A stretch of 64,000 bases of DNA from Cellulosimicrobium funkei (lineage in GTDB: Bacteria > Actinomycetota > Actinomycetes > Actinomycetales > Cellulomonadaceae): the NCBI RefSeq assembly GCF_004519295.1, contig NZ_SOZH01000003.1:124001-188000 (forward strand), given 5' to 3'. Within the stretch, counting starts at the first letter, position 1, and every line of letters starts with the position of its first letter. Shown piece after piece: positions 50,229-59,547 of this stretch. Position numbers and translations under genes: made by a program. The notes under the pieces are model-generated. The model did not search any database. It saw only the letters and a program-made list of their open reading frames with translations, and was not told the DNA's origin.

Positions 50229-50326
50229 CGCGCACGACGGGCTCGCCGGGCGGTCGGCGGCTCCGGCTGCCAGCCCGCGGTCCCGCGGCTAGCCTCGCGG
50301 GACGGCACCCTCGGAGGGAGAGCGGG

Positions 50327-51181
<855 letters not shown>

Positions 51182-51328
51182 GCCGACGAGCGGGGCGCGG
51201 CGCCTCCGGTGCTCGGGCACCTCACGCTCGGAGCGGCCGGTCCTGAGGAGGTGCGGCACGCGCTGAGGCCCCGGGGCGGTCGGGACGGCGCGTTCGGCCG
51301 ATCCGGGACGGGGTGCCTCAGGACGAGC

Positions 51329-51820
51329 GTGAGCACCATGCCCGCCATCGACCCGCAGCTGCCCGTCCTCGTCCGCACGGCCCGTCTCGTCGGCATCTCG
51401 GTGCTGAGCATCGGTGCGACGGTCGTCCTCGTCGCGTGCGCGGCGGCCACCGACCCCATCGACCCGTCCGTCGCGGACCACACGTATCTCGGGCTGCCCG
51501 CCGAGGGCGGCGAGGTGCACCCGTGGTCCGACGCCGAGACCCCGGCCGTCGGCTACGCGCGCGGCGGCGAGCCGCAGACCGTGAACGTCGTGACGTTCGG
51601 GTCGAGCTCGTGCCCGCTCGTCCCGGTCGACTACACGTGGGACGCCGAGGAGCGCGCGCTGAGCTTCCGCCTCGGTCGCCGGGCGGGCACCGACGAGCGC
51701 CCCTGCACGCTCGACACCGCGCCGTCGACGAGCGTCGTCGTCGTGCCAGGCCTCCCCGCGGACGAGTCCGTGACGATCCTCACCTCGGGCGACGACGTCG
51801 TCCTCCCGCCGGAGCGCTGA
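51329..51820 (+). CDS. small putative lipoprotein
   Basis: 163 residues. Hydrophobic signal (LVGISVLSIGATVVLVAC) ending in a lipobox LVAC, so it is probably lipid-anchored outside the membrane. The mature part (YLGLPAEGGEVHPWSDAETPAVGYARGG, FGSSSCPLVPVDYTWDAEERALSFRLG) is a beta-rich domain with two further Cys (SSSCPL, RPCTL) that may form a disulfide. GTG 51329 has AGGA 5 nt upstream; ATG 51338 is an alternative. Family not recognised. Monocistronic. Confidence 0.75.
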   Translation: MSTMPAIDPQLPVLVRTARLVGISVLSIGATVVLVACAAATDPIDPSVADHTYLGLPAEGGEVHPWSDAETPAVGYARGGEPQTVNVVTFGSSSCPLVPVDYTWDAEERALSFRLGRRAGTDERPCTLDTAPSTSVVVVPGLPADESVTILTSGDDVVLPPER

Positions 51821-51865
51821 CACGACGTGCGCACCGGGGACTGGTGCGTGGCCCGGGGACGACAA

Positions 51866-51901
51866 AGGCCCCTGGTCTGCGTCTCCGCAGGCCAGGGGCC
51901 T
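51866..51901 (-). terminator. terminator of tRNA-Leu
   Basis: 15-bp stem with one mismatch (51866-51881 with 51886-51901) and a 4-nt loop, just beyond the tRNA 3' end on the minus strand, followed there by a short T-rich stretch (TTTGTCG). Confidence 0.8.
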
Positions 51902-51907
51902 CGATCA

Positions 51908-51995
51908 TGGTGTCCGGAGGGGGACTTGAACCCCCACGCCCGATAAAGGGCACTAGCACCTCAAGCTAGCGCGTCTGCCATTCCGCCACCCGGAC
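51908..51995 (-). tRNA. tRNA-Leu (GAG)
   Basis: Complete cloverleaf on the minus strand: 7-bp acceptor stem GTCCGGG (last pair G-U), D-arm, anticodon stem CTAGC/GCTAG with loop TTGAGGT (anticodon GAG), a long class II variable arm of 17 nt, and T-arm with GGGGG/CCCCC around TTCAAGT. CCA is encoded at 51910-51908. A minus-strand TGCTAT (52047-52042) about 45 bp upstream is a plausible -10. Confidence 0.98.
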
Positions 51996-52213
51996 GAGTG
52001 GACCTTCCCGGCGTTTCCGCCGTTCCGGTGCGGGGAAAAACATAGCACGGTTCGGGGCTGGTTCTCACATCGCCGTCACGCCCCGGACCAGGGCCGCGAC
52101 CTCGACCGCGACCTCGTCCACGACCCCGGCCAGGGCCGTGCGCGGCGCCCGGCGTGCGGGGAGGACCTGGGGCAGACTGGGCGGATGGTGGCCACGACGC
52201 GACGGAGGCACGC

Positions 52214-53506
52214 GTGACGGACGAGCAGCGACCCGCAGCAGGCCCGGCACCGACGCCACGGCCGGGCACCGGTGCTGACCGCTCGGCGGCGTCGGTCAAA
52301 CACCTCGCCGGGGCGTCGAGCGCGGCGCGCAAGGTCGCCGGGGCGCGCCGCAACCCGTCGGTGGTGGGGTACGACGAGACGGTCCCCGCCTGGCTGCGCA
52401 CGACGGCCGGCTGGTCGTGGCGCCTGCTCATGATCGTCGCGGCGGTCGCGCTCGTCTTCTTCGCGACCGCGCAGGTGCAGCTCGTGTTCGTGGCGGTCTT
52501 CCTCGCGCTCGTCATCACGTCCGTCCTGCGGCCGGTGACCGACTTCTACAGCAGGATCATGCCGCGCGGCCTCGCCACAGGGCTCGCGATCCTCACGGCC
52601 CTGCTCTTCTTCGCCGGCCTGCTGACGTACGTCATCACGTCGGTCGCGGGCCAGTGGCAGAGCCTCGCGGAGCAGTTCGACCAGGGCATCGAGCAGATCT
52701 TCGACTTCCTCGAGAACGGCCCGCTGCCGGTCACGATCACCGCGGACGACGTCAACGGCTGGATCGACAACGGGCGTCAGTGGCTCACGGAGCACGGCGG
52801 TGACATCGCGAGCCAGGCCGCGGCGAGCGCGGGCTCGGTCTTCGAGGCGTTCGCGGCGATCGCGCTCGCGATCTTCTGCACGGTGTTCTTCCTCGCCCGC
52901 GGCAAGGACATGTGGACGTGGTTCCTCAACCAGCTCCCGTCGCGCTCGCGCGACAGCTGGAAGATCGCGGGCGGCGCCGGCTGGTACACGTTCTCCGGCT
53001 ACGCGCGCGGCACGGTGATCATCGCGCTCGTCGACGGCATCCTCGCGGGGATCTTCCTCGCGATCCTCGGTGTCCCGCTCGCGGCCCCGCTCGCCGTCCT
53101 CGTGTTCATCGGGGCGTTCATCCCGATCATCGGCGCCCCGCTCGCGATGATCATCGCCGCGATCGTCGCGCTCGCGGCCAAGGGCTTCCTCATCGCGCTG
53201 ATCGTGACGATCGGCATCGCGCTCATCGGGCAGTTCGAGGGCCACGTGCTGCAGCCGCTCGTCATGGGCAAGCAGGTGTCCCTCCACCCGGTGGTGGTCG
53301 CGATCGCCGTGACGGCGGGCACGCTGCTCGCCGGGATCCTCGGCGCGGTCGTGTCGGTGCCGCTCGTCGCGGTCGCGTGGTCGGTGTTCTCGCACCTGCG
53401 GCACAAGGACCCACCGATGGAGGACGAGCTGCCGACGGCGAAGGAGATCGCCCTCGGGGACGTCGGTCCGGGCGTCACGCCGCCCCCGGAGGGCGCGACG
53501 AGCTGA
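52214..53506 (+). CDS. AI-2E family transporter
   Basis: 430 residues, seven to eight membrane helices. The N-terminal pair LLMIVAAVALVFFATAQVQLVFVAVFLALVITSVLRPVTDFYSRIMPRGLA, the central soluble segment of about 100 residues, and the C-terminal GVPLAAPLAVLVFIGAFIPIIGAPLAMIIAAIVAL and GHVLQPLVMGKQVSLHPVVVAIAVTAGTLLAGILGAVVSVPLVAV are the family hallmarks. Members export diverse small molecules or exchange Na+/H+; the AI-2 name is historical. GTG 52214 with GGAGG upstream. Confidence 0.93.
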   Translation: MTDEQRPAAGPAPTPRPGTGADRSAASVKHLAGASSAARKVAGARRNPSVVGYDETVPAWLRTTAGWSWRLLMIVAAVALVFFATAQVQLVFVAVFLALVITSVLRPVTDFYSRIMPRGLATGLAILTALLFFAGLLTYVITSVAGQWQSLAEQFDQGIEQIFDFLENGPLPVTITADDVNGWIDNGRQWLTEHGGDIASQAAASAGSVFEAFAAIALAIFCTVFFLARGKDMWTWFLNQLPSRSRDSWKIAGGAGWYTFSGYARGTVIIALVDGILAGIFLAILGVPLAAPLAVLVFIGAFIPIIGAPLAMIIAAIVALAAKGFLIALIVTIGIALIGQFEGHVLQPLVMGKQVSLHPVVVAIAVTAGTLLAGILGAVVSVPLVAVAWSVFSHLRHKDPPMEDELPTAKEIALGDVGPGVTPPPEGATS

Positions 53507-53518
53507 CCGCCGCCGGGA

Positions 53519-53821
53519 TCACCGCGGGACGGCGGAGACCCCCGCGTCGAGCCGGACCGAGACGTGCACGGTGTCCCCGACGTCCTTGCCGGTCGCGGCT
53601 CGCACGGACCGGAGCACCGCGAGCAGGTGCGGGCCACCGTAGGCGACGAGGGACGCGTGGTACGCGACGTCGTCGACCGCTGCGAGCACGGGGACCCGGC
53701 CGCGGGTCCCGAACAGGTCCACGACGTCGACGGGGAGCGCGACGAACGCTCCCGACCGCGTCCCGGCGGCGACCACCACGGCGTCGAACTCCACCGGGCC
53801 GGGGTCCGTCCACGTGGGCAT
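53519..53821 (-). CDS. DUF1905 domain protein
   Basis: 100 residues, a compact beta-barrel of the DUF1905 family: VEFDAVVVAAGTRSGAFVALPVDVVDLFGTRGRVPVLAAVDDVAYHASLVAYGGPHLLAVLRSVRAATGKDVGDTVHVSVRLD is close to the family pattern along its whole length. Function unknown; soluble and cytosolic. ATG 53821. Convergent with the AI-2E gene, 12 bp apart. Confidence 0.9.
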   Translation of the reverse strand: MPTWTDPGPVEFDAVVVAAGTRSGAFVALPVDVVDLFGTRGRVPVLAAVDDVAYHASLVAYGGPHLLAVLRSVRAATGKDVGDTVHVSVRLDAGVSAVPR

Positions 53822-53889
53822 GGCGTCGACCGTAGCGGAGAGCGCGGACGCGGGGAACGGGCCGTCCGGGCGATTTCCGCGCGGCCCGG

Positions 53890-55272
53890 TCAGCCGGCCT
53901 CGGGCCCGGCCGACCGGCCGTCGGCCCGTCCGCGCCCGCCGCCGCGGCGGACGAGCGTCACCACGATCGCGGCCGCGGCGAGCAGCGCCGGTGCGACGAG
54001 CGACGCCCCCGCGAGGAGCAGCAGCACCGCCGTCAGAGCCGTCGCGACCGCGGCGAGCCACCAGCCGGGAGAGCGTCGGGGGAGCAGGCGCAGCGCCGCC
54101 ACCATGCCCAGCGCGTAGACGGCCACCATGCTGCTCGTGTGGACGCGGACGAACGGCTCGAGGTCGAGCCCCGTGGCGACGAGCACCGCGAGGTAGCCCG
54201 CAGCGAGAGCGAGCGTGACGGCCAGCGCGCGGCGCCGCACCCCGCCACGGCCCGAGAGCGCGGCGAGGGGGCGCGGGAGGTCGCCGTCCCGGGCGAGCGC
54301 CTGCCCGAGGTTCGCGAACGCGGCGAGGTAGGCGGTGAGCACCCCGGACGTGACGACCGCGGCGACGACGCCCACGAGCACCGGACCCGCGCCGGGCGCG
54401 CCCACGCGCGCGAGGTCGAGGAGCGCGACCGTCCCCGTCCCCGCGTCCGTCCCGAGCACCCCGACCGTCGTGACCTGGAGCGCCAGGTACGCGACGCCGA
54501 CCACGACGAGCGCCACGCCCGTCGCGGCGGGGATCGTGCGCCGCGGGTCGCGGAAGTCGGCCGAGACGTGCGTGCCGACCTCCCACCCCGCGAACGCCCA
54601 CACGAACAGGCTCACGGCGGAGCCCACGCCGGACCACCCCTCGCTGAGGAACGGCGTGAAGCGCTCGGCGCTCGCCGCCGGCGCCGCCGCGGCGACGACC
54701 ACGACGACGGCCGCGAGCAGGAGCGTCGTCAGGCCGAGCTGGACGGCGCCCGCCACGCGCACGCCGAGCGCGACGGCGAGCGCCGGCACGACGACGAGCG
54801 CGACCGCCACGACCGGGACAACGGCGCGGTCCGCCCCGACGACGGCGACGACGTACTCGGCCCCGAGCACCGCGACGACGGGGACGCCCGCGCACACGCC
54901 GAAGGAGAACCAGTACCCGGTGGCGCGGGCCGCCGTCGGGCCGAGCGCCGCACGCACCGCGCTCGCGACCCCGCCCCGGTCGGGGTGCCGTGCGGCGAGC
55001 GCGGCGAACGTCCCCGCGAGCGGCACGCTCGCCACGAGGACGAGCGCGACGGCGAGCACGGACGCGGGCCCGGCGACGCGCGTCGCGAGGCCCGGCAGCG
55101 CGAGGACGCCGGTCCCGAGGACGCTCGCGACATAGAGCGCGCTGCCGCGCGCGAGGCCCAGCGTGCCCGTCGGGGACCGGTCGAGCGGGCTGGCGGGCAG
55201 ATCCCGTCCGGAGGGGGAGGCCGGGCCGCCCGTCGGGGCGGGCCGGGCTGTGCGGGAGGTCGTCGGGGCCAC
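53890..55272 (-). CDS. APC-family amino acid permease
   Basis: 460 residues with about 12 membrane helices. The first helix GLARGSALYVASVLGTGVLALPGLATRVAGPAS carries the GxG unwound segment that binds the amino-acid backbone in APC transporters; FVWAFAGWEVGTHVSADFRDPRRTIPAAT is the conserved helix 6 region. GTG start at 55272. It diverges from alanine dehydrogenase across 108 bp, so alanine or a related amino acid is the likely substrate (inference). Confidence 0.88.
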   Translation of the reverse strand: MAPTTSRTARPAPTGGPASPSGRDLPASPLDRSPTGTLGLARGSALYVASVLGTGVLALPGLATRVAGPASVLAVALVLVASVPLAGTFAALAARHPDRGGVASAVRAALGPTAARATGYWFSFGVCAGVPVVAVLGAEYVVAVVGADRAVVPVVAVALVVVPALAVALGVRVAGAVQLGLTTLLLAAVVVVVAAAAPAASAERFTPFLSEGWSGVGSAVSLFVWAFAGWEVGTHVSADFRDPRRTIPAATGVALVVVGVAYLALQVTTVGVLGTDAGTGTVALLDLARVGAPGAGPVLVGVVAAVVTSGVLTAYLAAFANLGQALARDGDLPRPLAALSGRGGVRRRALAVTLALAAGYLAVLVATGLDLEPFVRVHTSSMVAVYALGMVAALRLLPRRSPGWWLAAVATALTAVLLLLAGASLVAPALLAAAAIVVTLVRRGGGRGRADGRSAGPEAG

Positions 55273-55307
55273 CCGCCCACCCTGGCAACGACGGCGGGGC
55301 CGGACGA

Positions 55308-55344
55308 GTGGCAGGCAGGACACGCAGGCACAAGATCCTGCCAC
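55308..55344. promoter_or_regulatory. candidate AldR/Lrp-type operator
   Basis: Inverted repeat GTGGCAGG (55308-55315) and CCTGCCAC (55337-55344), 21 bp apart, centred in the gap between the divergent permease and alanine dehydrogenase genes. Lrp/AldR regulators usually act from such sites. Confidence 0.45.
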
Positions 55345-55369
55345 CCTGCGCACGACGGCAGCCTGCGGC

Positions 55370-55375
55370 CACACT
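55370..55375 (+). promoter_or_regulatory. possible -10 of alanine dehydrogenase
   Basis: CACACT, 5 nt before ATG 55381, a relaxed match to TANNNT; no ribosome binding site is present, so the mRNA may be leaderless. Confidence 0.3.
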
Positions 55376-55380
55376 GGACC

Positions 55381-56496
55381 ATGAGGATCGGGATACCCAC
55401 CGAGGTCAAGAACCACGAGGACCGCGTCGCGCTCACCCCCGCCGGCGCGCACCACCTCGTACGGGCCGGGCACGACGTGCTCGTCCAGTCCGGGGCCGGG
55501 ACCGGCTCCCACCTGCCCGACGCGGAGTTCGAGAGCGCGGGAGCGCGCATCGTGCCGACCGCCGAGGAGGTCTGGGGCGAGGCGGAGCTCGTCTGCAAGG
55601 TCAAGGAGCCGGTCGCGAGCGAGCACCGCTTCCTGCGCGACGACCTCCTGCTCTTCGCCTACCTCCACCTCGCGGCCGACGCGGCGTGCACGCGCGCCCT
55701 GCTCGACGCCGGCACCACCGCGGTCGCCTACGAGACCGCCCGGGCCCCGGACGGCACCCTCCCGCTCCTGGCGCCCATGAGCGAGGTCGCCGGACGCATG
55801 GCGACCCAGGTCGGCGCGTGGCTCCTCCAGCGCCCGGCAGGCGGCCGCGGCGTCCTGCTCGGCGGCGTGCCCGGGACGCGACCCGGCCGGGTCGTCGTGC
55901 TCGGGGGCGGCACCGCGGGGCGCCACGCCGCCGAGATCGCCGTCGGCATGCGCGCCGAGGTCACGGTCGTCGACCTCGCGCTGCCCGTGCTGCGCGCCGT
56001 CGACCGGGAGTTCTCCGGGCACGTGCGCACCGTCGTGTCGAGCGCGTACGCGATCGAGCGCGAGGTGCTGGAGGCCGACCTCGTCGTCGGCGCCGTGCTC
56101 GTCGCGGGGGCGCGCGCCCCGCGCCTCGTCACCGACGACCTCGTCGCGCGGATGCGGCCCGGCGCCGTGCTCGTGGACGTCGCCGTGGACCAGGGTGGGT
56201 GCTTCGAGGGGTCGCGGCCCACGACCCACGACGACCCGACCTTCGCCGTCCACGGCACCACGTTCTACTGCGTCGCGAACATGCCCGGCGCGGTTCCCGT
56301 GACGAGCACGCTCGCGCTGACCAGCGCGACGCTCCCGTACCTCGCGGCGCTCGCGGACGGCGGGGTCGACGCGCTGCGGGAGGACCCGCTCCTGCGGTCG
56401 GGGGCGTCCACCCACCGCGGCACGCTCCTCAACGCGGCGGTGGCCGCCGCGCACGACCTGCCGTGGACGCCCGTGGAGGACGCCCTGCGCCGGTGA
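55381..56496 (+). CDS. ald: alanine dehydrogenase
   Basis: 371 residues, the usual length for Ald. Interconverts L-alanine and pyruvate plus ammonia with NAD+. Diagnostic: MRIGIPTEVKNHEDRVALTPAG at the start, CKVKEPVASEH with the catalytic Lys, the nucleotide fold VVVLGGGTAGRHAAEIA, VGAVLVAGARAPRLVTDDLV and DQGGCFEGSRPTTHDDPTF with the catalytic region. The divergent permease gene and the shared inverted repeat suggest joint regulation by amino-acid supply. Confidence 0.96.
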   Translation: MRIGIPTEVKNHEDRVALTPAGAHHLVRAGHDVLVQSGAGTGSHLPDAEFESAGARIVPTAEEVWGEAELVCKVKEPVASEHRFLRDDLLLFAYLHLAADAACTRALLDAGTTAVAYETARAPDGTLPLLAPMSEVAGRMATQVGAWLLQRPAGGRGVLLGGVPGTRPGRVVVLGGGTAGRHAAEIAVGMRAEVTVVDLALPVLRAVDREFSGHVRTVVSSAYAIEREVLEADLVVGAVLVAGARAPRLVTDDLVARMRPGAVLVDVAVDQGGCFEGSRPTTHDDPTFAVHGTTFYCVANMPGAVPVTSTLALTSATLPYLAALADGGVDALREDPLLRSGASTHRGTLLNAAVAAAHDLPWTPVEDALRR

Positions 56497-56596
56497 CGCA
56501 CCCGGGTCCGGGACGGTCGAGAGCGGACGTCGCTGCGCGTCCCCGGGCCGGGAATCCGGGTGACGCCGTGCGGCGCGGCGTGCCAGGCTCGGGCGG

Positions 56597-57232
56597 GTGC
56601 ACCCCTTCGCCCTCGACGACGGCCACGTCCACCTGTCGACCCCGACCCTCGACGACGTCGACGCGATCACGGCCGCGTGCCAGGACCCGGACGTCGCCGC
56701 ATGGACGGTGGTGCCGTCGCCGTACACGCGCGCGGACGCGGTGCAGTTCGTCGAGGAGTACGTCGGTCCCGGGTGGGAGCGCGGGGACGTCCTCACGTGG
56801 GGCGTGCGCGAGAGCGCGGGCCGCTCGGGCATCCCCGGTCCCGACGGCGTGGGCCCGGTCCTCGGCATGATCGGCCTGAGCCTCGACGACGCGCCCGAGG
56901 GCCGGCGGTCGGCCGAGATCGGCTACTGGACCGCCCCCGGTGCCCGGGGCCGGGGCCTCATGACGGCTGCGGGCCGCCTCGTCGTCGACTGGGCTTTCGA
57001 CCCCGAGGGGGCGGGTCTCGCGCGGCTCTTCTGGCAGGCGTACGTCGGCAACTGGCCCTCGCGCCGGACCGCGTGGCGCCTCGGCTTCCGGGTCGAGGGC
57101 ACGGTGCGCGGCTTCGCGCTGCAGCGTGGCGAGCGACGTGACGCGTGGCTCGGCACGCTCCTGCCCGACGACCCGCGCGAGCCGGCGGAGCCGTGGCCGG
57201 CGGACGCGCCGCCGTCGGGCCGCGCGGCCTGA
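56597..57232 (+). CDS. GNAT-family N-acetyltransferase
   Basis: 211 residues. RimJ/RimL-type fold: LSTPTLDDVDAITAACQDPDV, IGYWTAPGARGRGLMTAAGRLVVDWAF with the acetyl-CoA loop (GARGRGLM, matching R/QxxGxG/A), then LARLFWQAYVGNWPSRRTAWRLGFRVEGTVRG. It probably acetylates a protein N-terminus or small amine; the substrate is unknown. GTG 56597 is 6-7 nt after a CAGGCT that could be a -10, so a leaderless transcript is possible. Confidence 0.88.
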   Translation: MHPFALDDGHVHLSTPTLDDVDAITAACQDPDVAAWTVVPSPYTRADAVQFVEEYVGPGWERGDVLTWGVRESAGRSGIPGPDGVGPVLGMIGLSLDDAPEGRRSAEIGYWTAPGARGRGLMTAAGRLVVDWAFDPEGAGLARLFWQAYVGNWPSRRTAWRLGFRVEGTVRGFALQRGERRDAWLGTLLPDDPREPAEPWPADAPPSGRAA

Positions 57233-57296
57233 CGCCGTACCGCCACGGAGCTCCCGGGCGGCGAGGTATCCGTTTCCGTCGTGCCCGCCCGCGGGC

Positions 57297-57302
57297 CAAG
57301 AT
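57297..57302 (+). promoter_or_regulatory. possible -10 of the peptidase gene
   Basis: CAAGAT, 7 nt before ATG 57310. It overlaps an alternative in-frame ATG at 57301, which favours 57310 as the start. Confidence 0.35.
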
Positions 57303-57309
57303 GGGCACC

Positions 57310-59451
57310 ATGACCTCCGAGCCCACGACGCGCGCCGACGCGCCCGCGCCCACCACCGCGCCGGCCCTTCTCGACCTCGACCCCGCCAACCCGTTCGCGG
57401 CGCCGTCGGTGCTGCCGTACGAGCTGCCCGACTACGACGCGATCCGTGAGGAGCACTACCTCCCGGCGCTGCGGGCCGCGACGGCCGCGCAGCGCGCGGC
57501 GATCGAGGCGGTCGCGACCGACGACGCGCCGCCCACCGCCGCGAGCGTGCTCGAGGCGCTCGAGCGGTCGGGCCGCGACCTCGCGCGCGTGCTCAACGCG
57601 TTCTACAACCAGCTCTCGGCCGACGCGACGCCGGGCCTGGAGCAGATCGAGGAGGAGTTCGCGCCGGAGCTCGCCGCGCACCACGACGCGATCTACATGG
57701 ACGCGCGCCTCTACGCCCGCGCCCGCGCGCTCCAGGACGCGGCGGACGCCGGCGAGCAGACCCTCGAGCCCGACGCCGCGTGGCTGCTCCGCACGCTGCT
57801 CGTCCGGTTCCGCCGCTCGGGCGTGGAGCTCGACACGGAGCAGCAGGAGCGCCTGCGCGCGCTCAACGGCCGCCTGACCACGCTCGAGGCCGCGTTCGGC
57901 CGCAAGCTGCTCGCGGGCGCGAACGCCGCGAGCGTGCTCGTCACCGACAGTGCGGAGCTCGACGGCCTCGCCGAGGACGCCGTCGCGGGCGCGGCGGCGG
58001 CCGCCGCCGCGCGGGGGCACGAGGGCGCGTGGCTGCTGGAGATGCAGCTCCCCACCCAGCAGGGCGTCCTCGCCTCGCTCGCGCGTCGCGACGTGCGCGA
58101 GCGCGTGCAGCAGGCGTCGGAGTCGCGCGGTGCGACCGGCGACGACCACGACACGCGCGAGATCGTGCTCGAGACCGTGCGCCTGCGCGCCGAGCGCGCA
58201 CGCCTGCTCGGTTACGAGCACCACGCCGCGTACGTCGCGGAGGACGCGACCGCCAAGACGACCGAGGCCGTGAACGCGATGCTCGGGCGGCTCGCTCCCG
58301 CCGCCGTCGCGAACGCGCGCCGCGAGGCGGCCGACCTCGAGACGGCGCTGCGGGCCGACGAGCCGGGCGCGACGCTGCGCGCGTCCGACTGGTCGTTCTA
58401 CGCCGAGCGCGTGCGCAAGGACCGCTACGCGCTCGACGACGCGCTGCTGCGCCCGTACCTCGAGCTCGAGCGCGTCGTGCACGACGGCGTGTTCCTGGCC
58501 GCGAACCGCCTGTTCGGCATCTCTTTCGCCGAGCGCCACGACCTCGTCGGGTACCACCCGGACGTGCGCGTCTTCGAGGTGTTCGACGCCGAGACGCCGG
58601 GGGAGCCGGGCCAGGGCCTGGGTCTCTTCCTCGCCGACTGGTACACGCGCGAGTCCAAGCGCGGTGGCGCCTGGATGAACAACCTCGTCGACCAGAACCA
58701 CCTGCTCGGGCAGAAGCCGGTCGTCGTCAACAACCTCAACATCGTCAAGCCGCCGGCCGGCCAGCCCACGCTGCTCGTCTGGGACGAGGTCATCACGCTC
58801 TTCCACGAGTTCGGGCACGCGCTGCACGGCCTGTTCTCCGACGTGCGCTACCCGTCGCAGTCCGGCACCGAGGTGCCGCGCGACTTCGTCGAGTACCCCT
58901 CGCAGGTCAACGAGATGTGGGCGTGGGAGCCGACGGTCCTGCGCTCCTACGCGGTGCACCACGTCACGGGCGAGCCGATGCCCGCCGAGTGGGTCGACAC
59001 GATGCTCGCCTCGCGCCAGTTCAACGAGGGCTTCGGCACGACCGAGTACCTCGCCGCTGCGCTGCTCGACCAGGCCTGGCACCAGGTCGGGCCCGACGGC
59101 GTCCCCGCGTCGGAGGCCGACGTCGTACCGTTCGAGGCCGCCGCGCTCGAGGCGGCGGGCGTCGCGTTCGCGCCCGTCCCGCCGCGCTACCGCACGACGT
59201 ACTACAACCACGTGTTCGGGGGCGGGTACGCGGCCGGGTACTACTCCTACATCTGGTCCGAGGTCCTCGACGCCGACACGGTCGAGTGGTACCGCGAGAA
59301 CGGCGGCCTGTCGCGCGAGAACGGCGAGCGCTTCCGCCGCGTGCTGCTCGCGCGCGGCGGCTCGCAGGACCCGCTGCAGTCGTTCCGGGAGCTCCGCGGC
59401 CGCGACGCCGACATCGCGCCGCTCCTCGCGCGTCGCGGTCTCGACGCCTGA
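57310..59451 (+). CDS. M3-family metallopeptidase (peptidyl-dipeptidase/oligopeptidase)
   Basis: 713 residues, the length of Dcp/oligopeptidase A. The zinc site is FHEFGHALH (His499, Glu500, His503) with the third ligand Glu in the following helix (EYPSQVNEMW). Other family blocks: NPFAAPSVLPYELPDYDAI, YTRESKRGGAWMNN, VDQNHLLGQKPVVVNNLN and YYNHVFGGGYAAGYYSYIWSEVLDAD. Cytosolic; trims oligopeptides released during protein turnover. ATG 57310 chosen over 57301 because of the -10 overlap. Ends near a large inverted repeat. Confidence 0.95.
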   Translation: MTSEPTTRADAPAPTTAPALLDLDPANPFAAPSVLPYELPDYDAIREEHYLPALRAATAAQRAAIEAVATDDAPPTAASVLEALERSGRDLARVLNAFYNQLSADATPGLEQIEEEFAPELAAHHDAIYMDARLYARARALQDAADAGEQTLEPDAAWLLRTLLVRFRRSGVELDTEQQERLRALNGRLTTLEAAFGRKLLAGANAASVLVTDSAELDGLAEDAVAGAAAAAAARGHEGAWLLEMQLPTQQGVLASLARRDVRERVQQASESRGATGDDHDTREIVLETVRLRAERARLLGYEHHAAYVAEDATAKTTEAVNAMLGRLAPAAVANARREAADLETALRADEPGATLRASDWSFYAERVRKDRYALDDALLRPYLELERVVHDGVFLAANRLFGISFAERHDLVGYHPDVRVFEVFDAETPGEPGQGLGLFLADWYTRESKRGGAWMNNLVDQNHLLGQKPVVVNNLNIVKPPAGQPTLLVWDEVITLFHEFGHALHGLFSDVRYPSQSGTEVPRDFVEYPSQVNEMWAWEPTVLRSYAVHHVTGEPMPAEWVDTMLASRQFNEGFGTTEYLAAALLDQAWHQVGPDGVPASEADVVPFEAAALEAAGVAFAPVPPRYRTTYYNHVFGGGYAAGYYSYIWSEVLDADTVEWYRENGGLSRENGERFRRVLLARGGSQDPLQSFRELRGRDADIAPLLARRGLDA

Positions 59452-59469
59452 GGTGGGGCCACTCCCGTC

Positions 59470-59547
59470 GCGAGGTAGAGCCGTGGCAGCGCGAGGTAGA
59501 GGTGTGGTGGTGACCACGCCTCTACCTCGCGGACCTCGGCTCTACCT
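59470..59547. repeat. nested inverted repeat with four GAGGTAGAG-type copies
   Basis: Copies of GCGAGGTAGAG at 59470-59480 and 59491-59501 and inverted copies at 59520-59530 and 59540-59547. The inner pair forms a 19-bp stem with one G-T wobble (59490-59508 with 59513-59531, loop GGTG); the outer pair adds an 11-bp stem (59473-59483 with 59537-59547). The outer right arm contains the stop codon of the response regulator (59542-59544). Probably a bidirectional terminator built from a dispersed repeat. Confidence 0.8.

Noticed and set aside
51908-51995. tRNA-Leu with CAG anticodon
   Set aside because: Folding the minus strand gives loop TTGAGGT between CTAGC and GCTAG, so the anticodon is GAG.
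52065-52259. Minus-strand 64-codon frame between tRNA-Leu and the AI-2E gene
   Set aside because: The C-terminal end looks protein-like (LAGVVDEVAVEVAALVRGV), but it has no ribosome binding site and its 5' end overlaps the AI-2E start region; GAGGTC repeats explain the composition.
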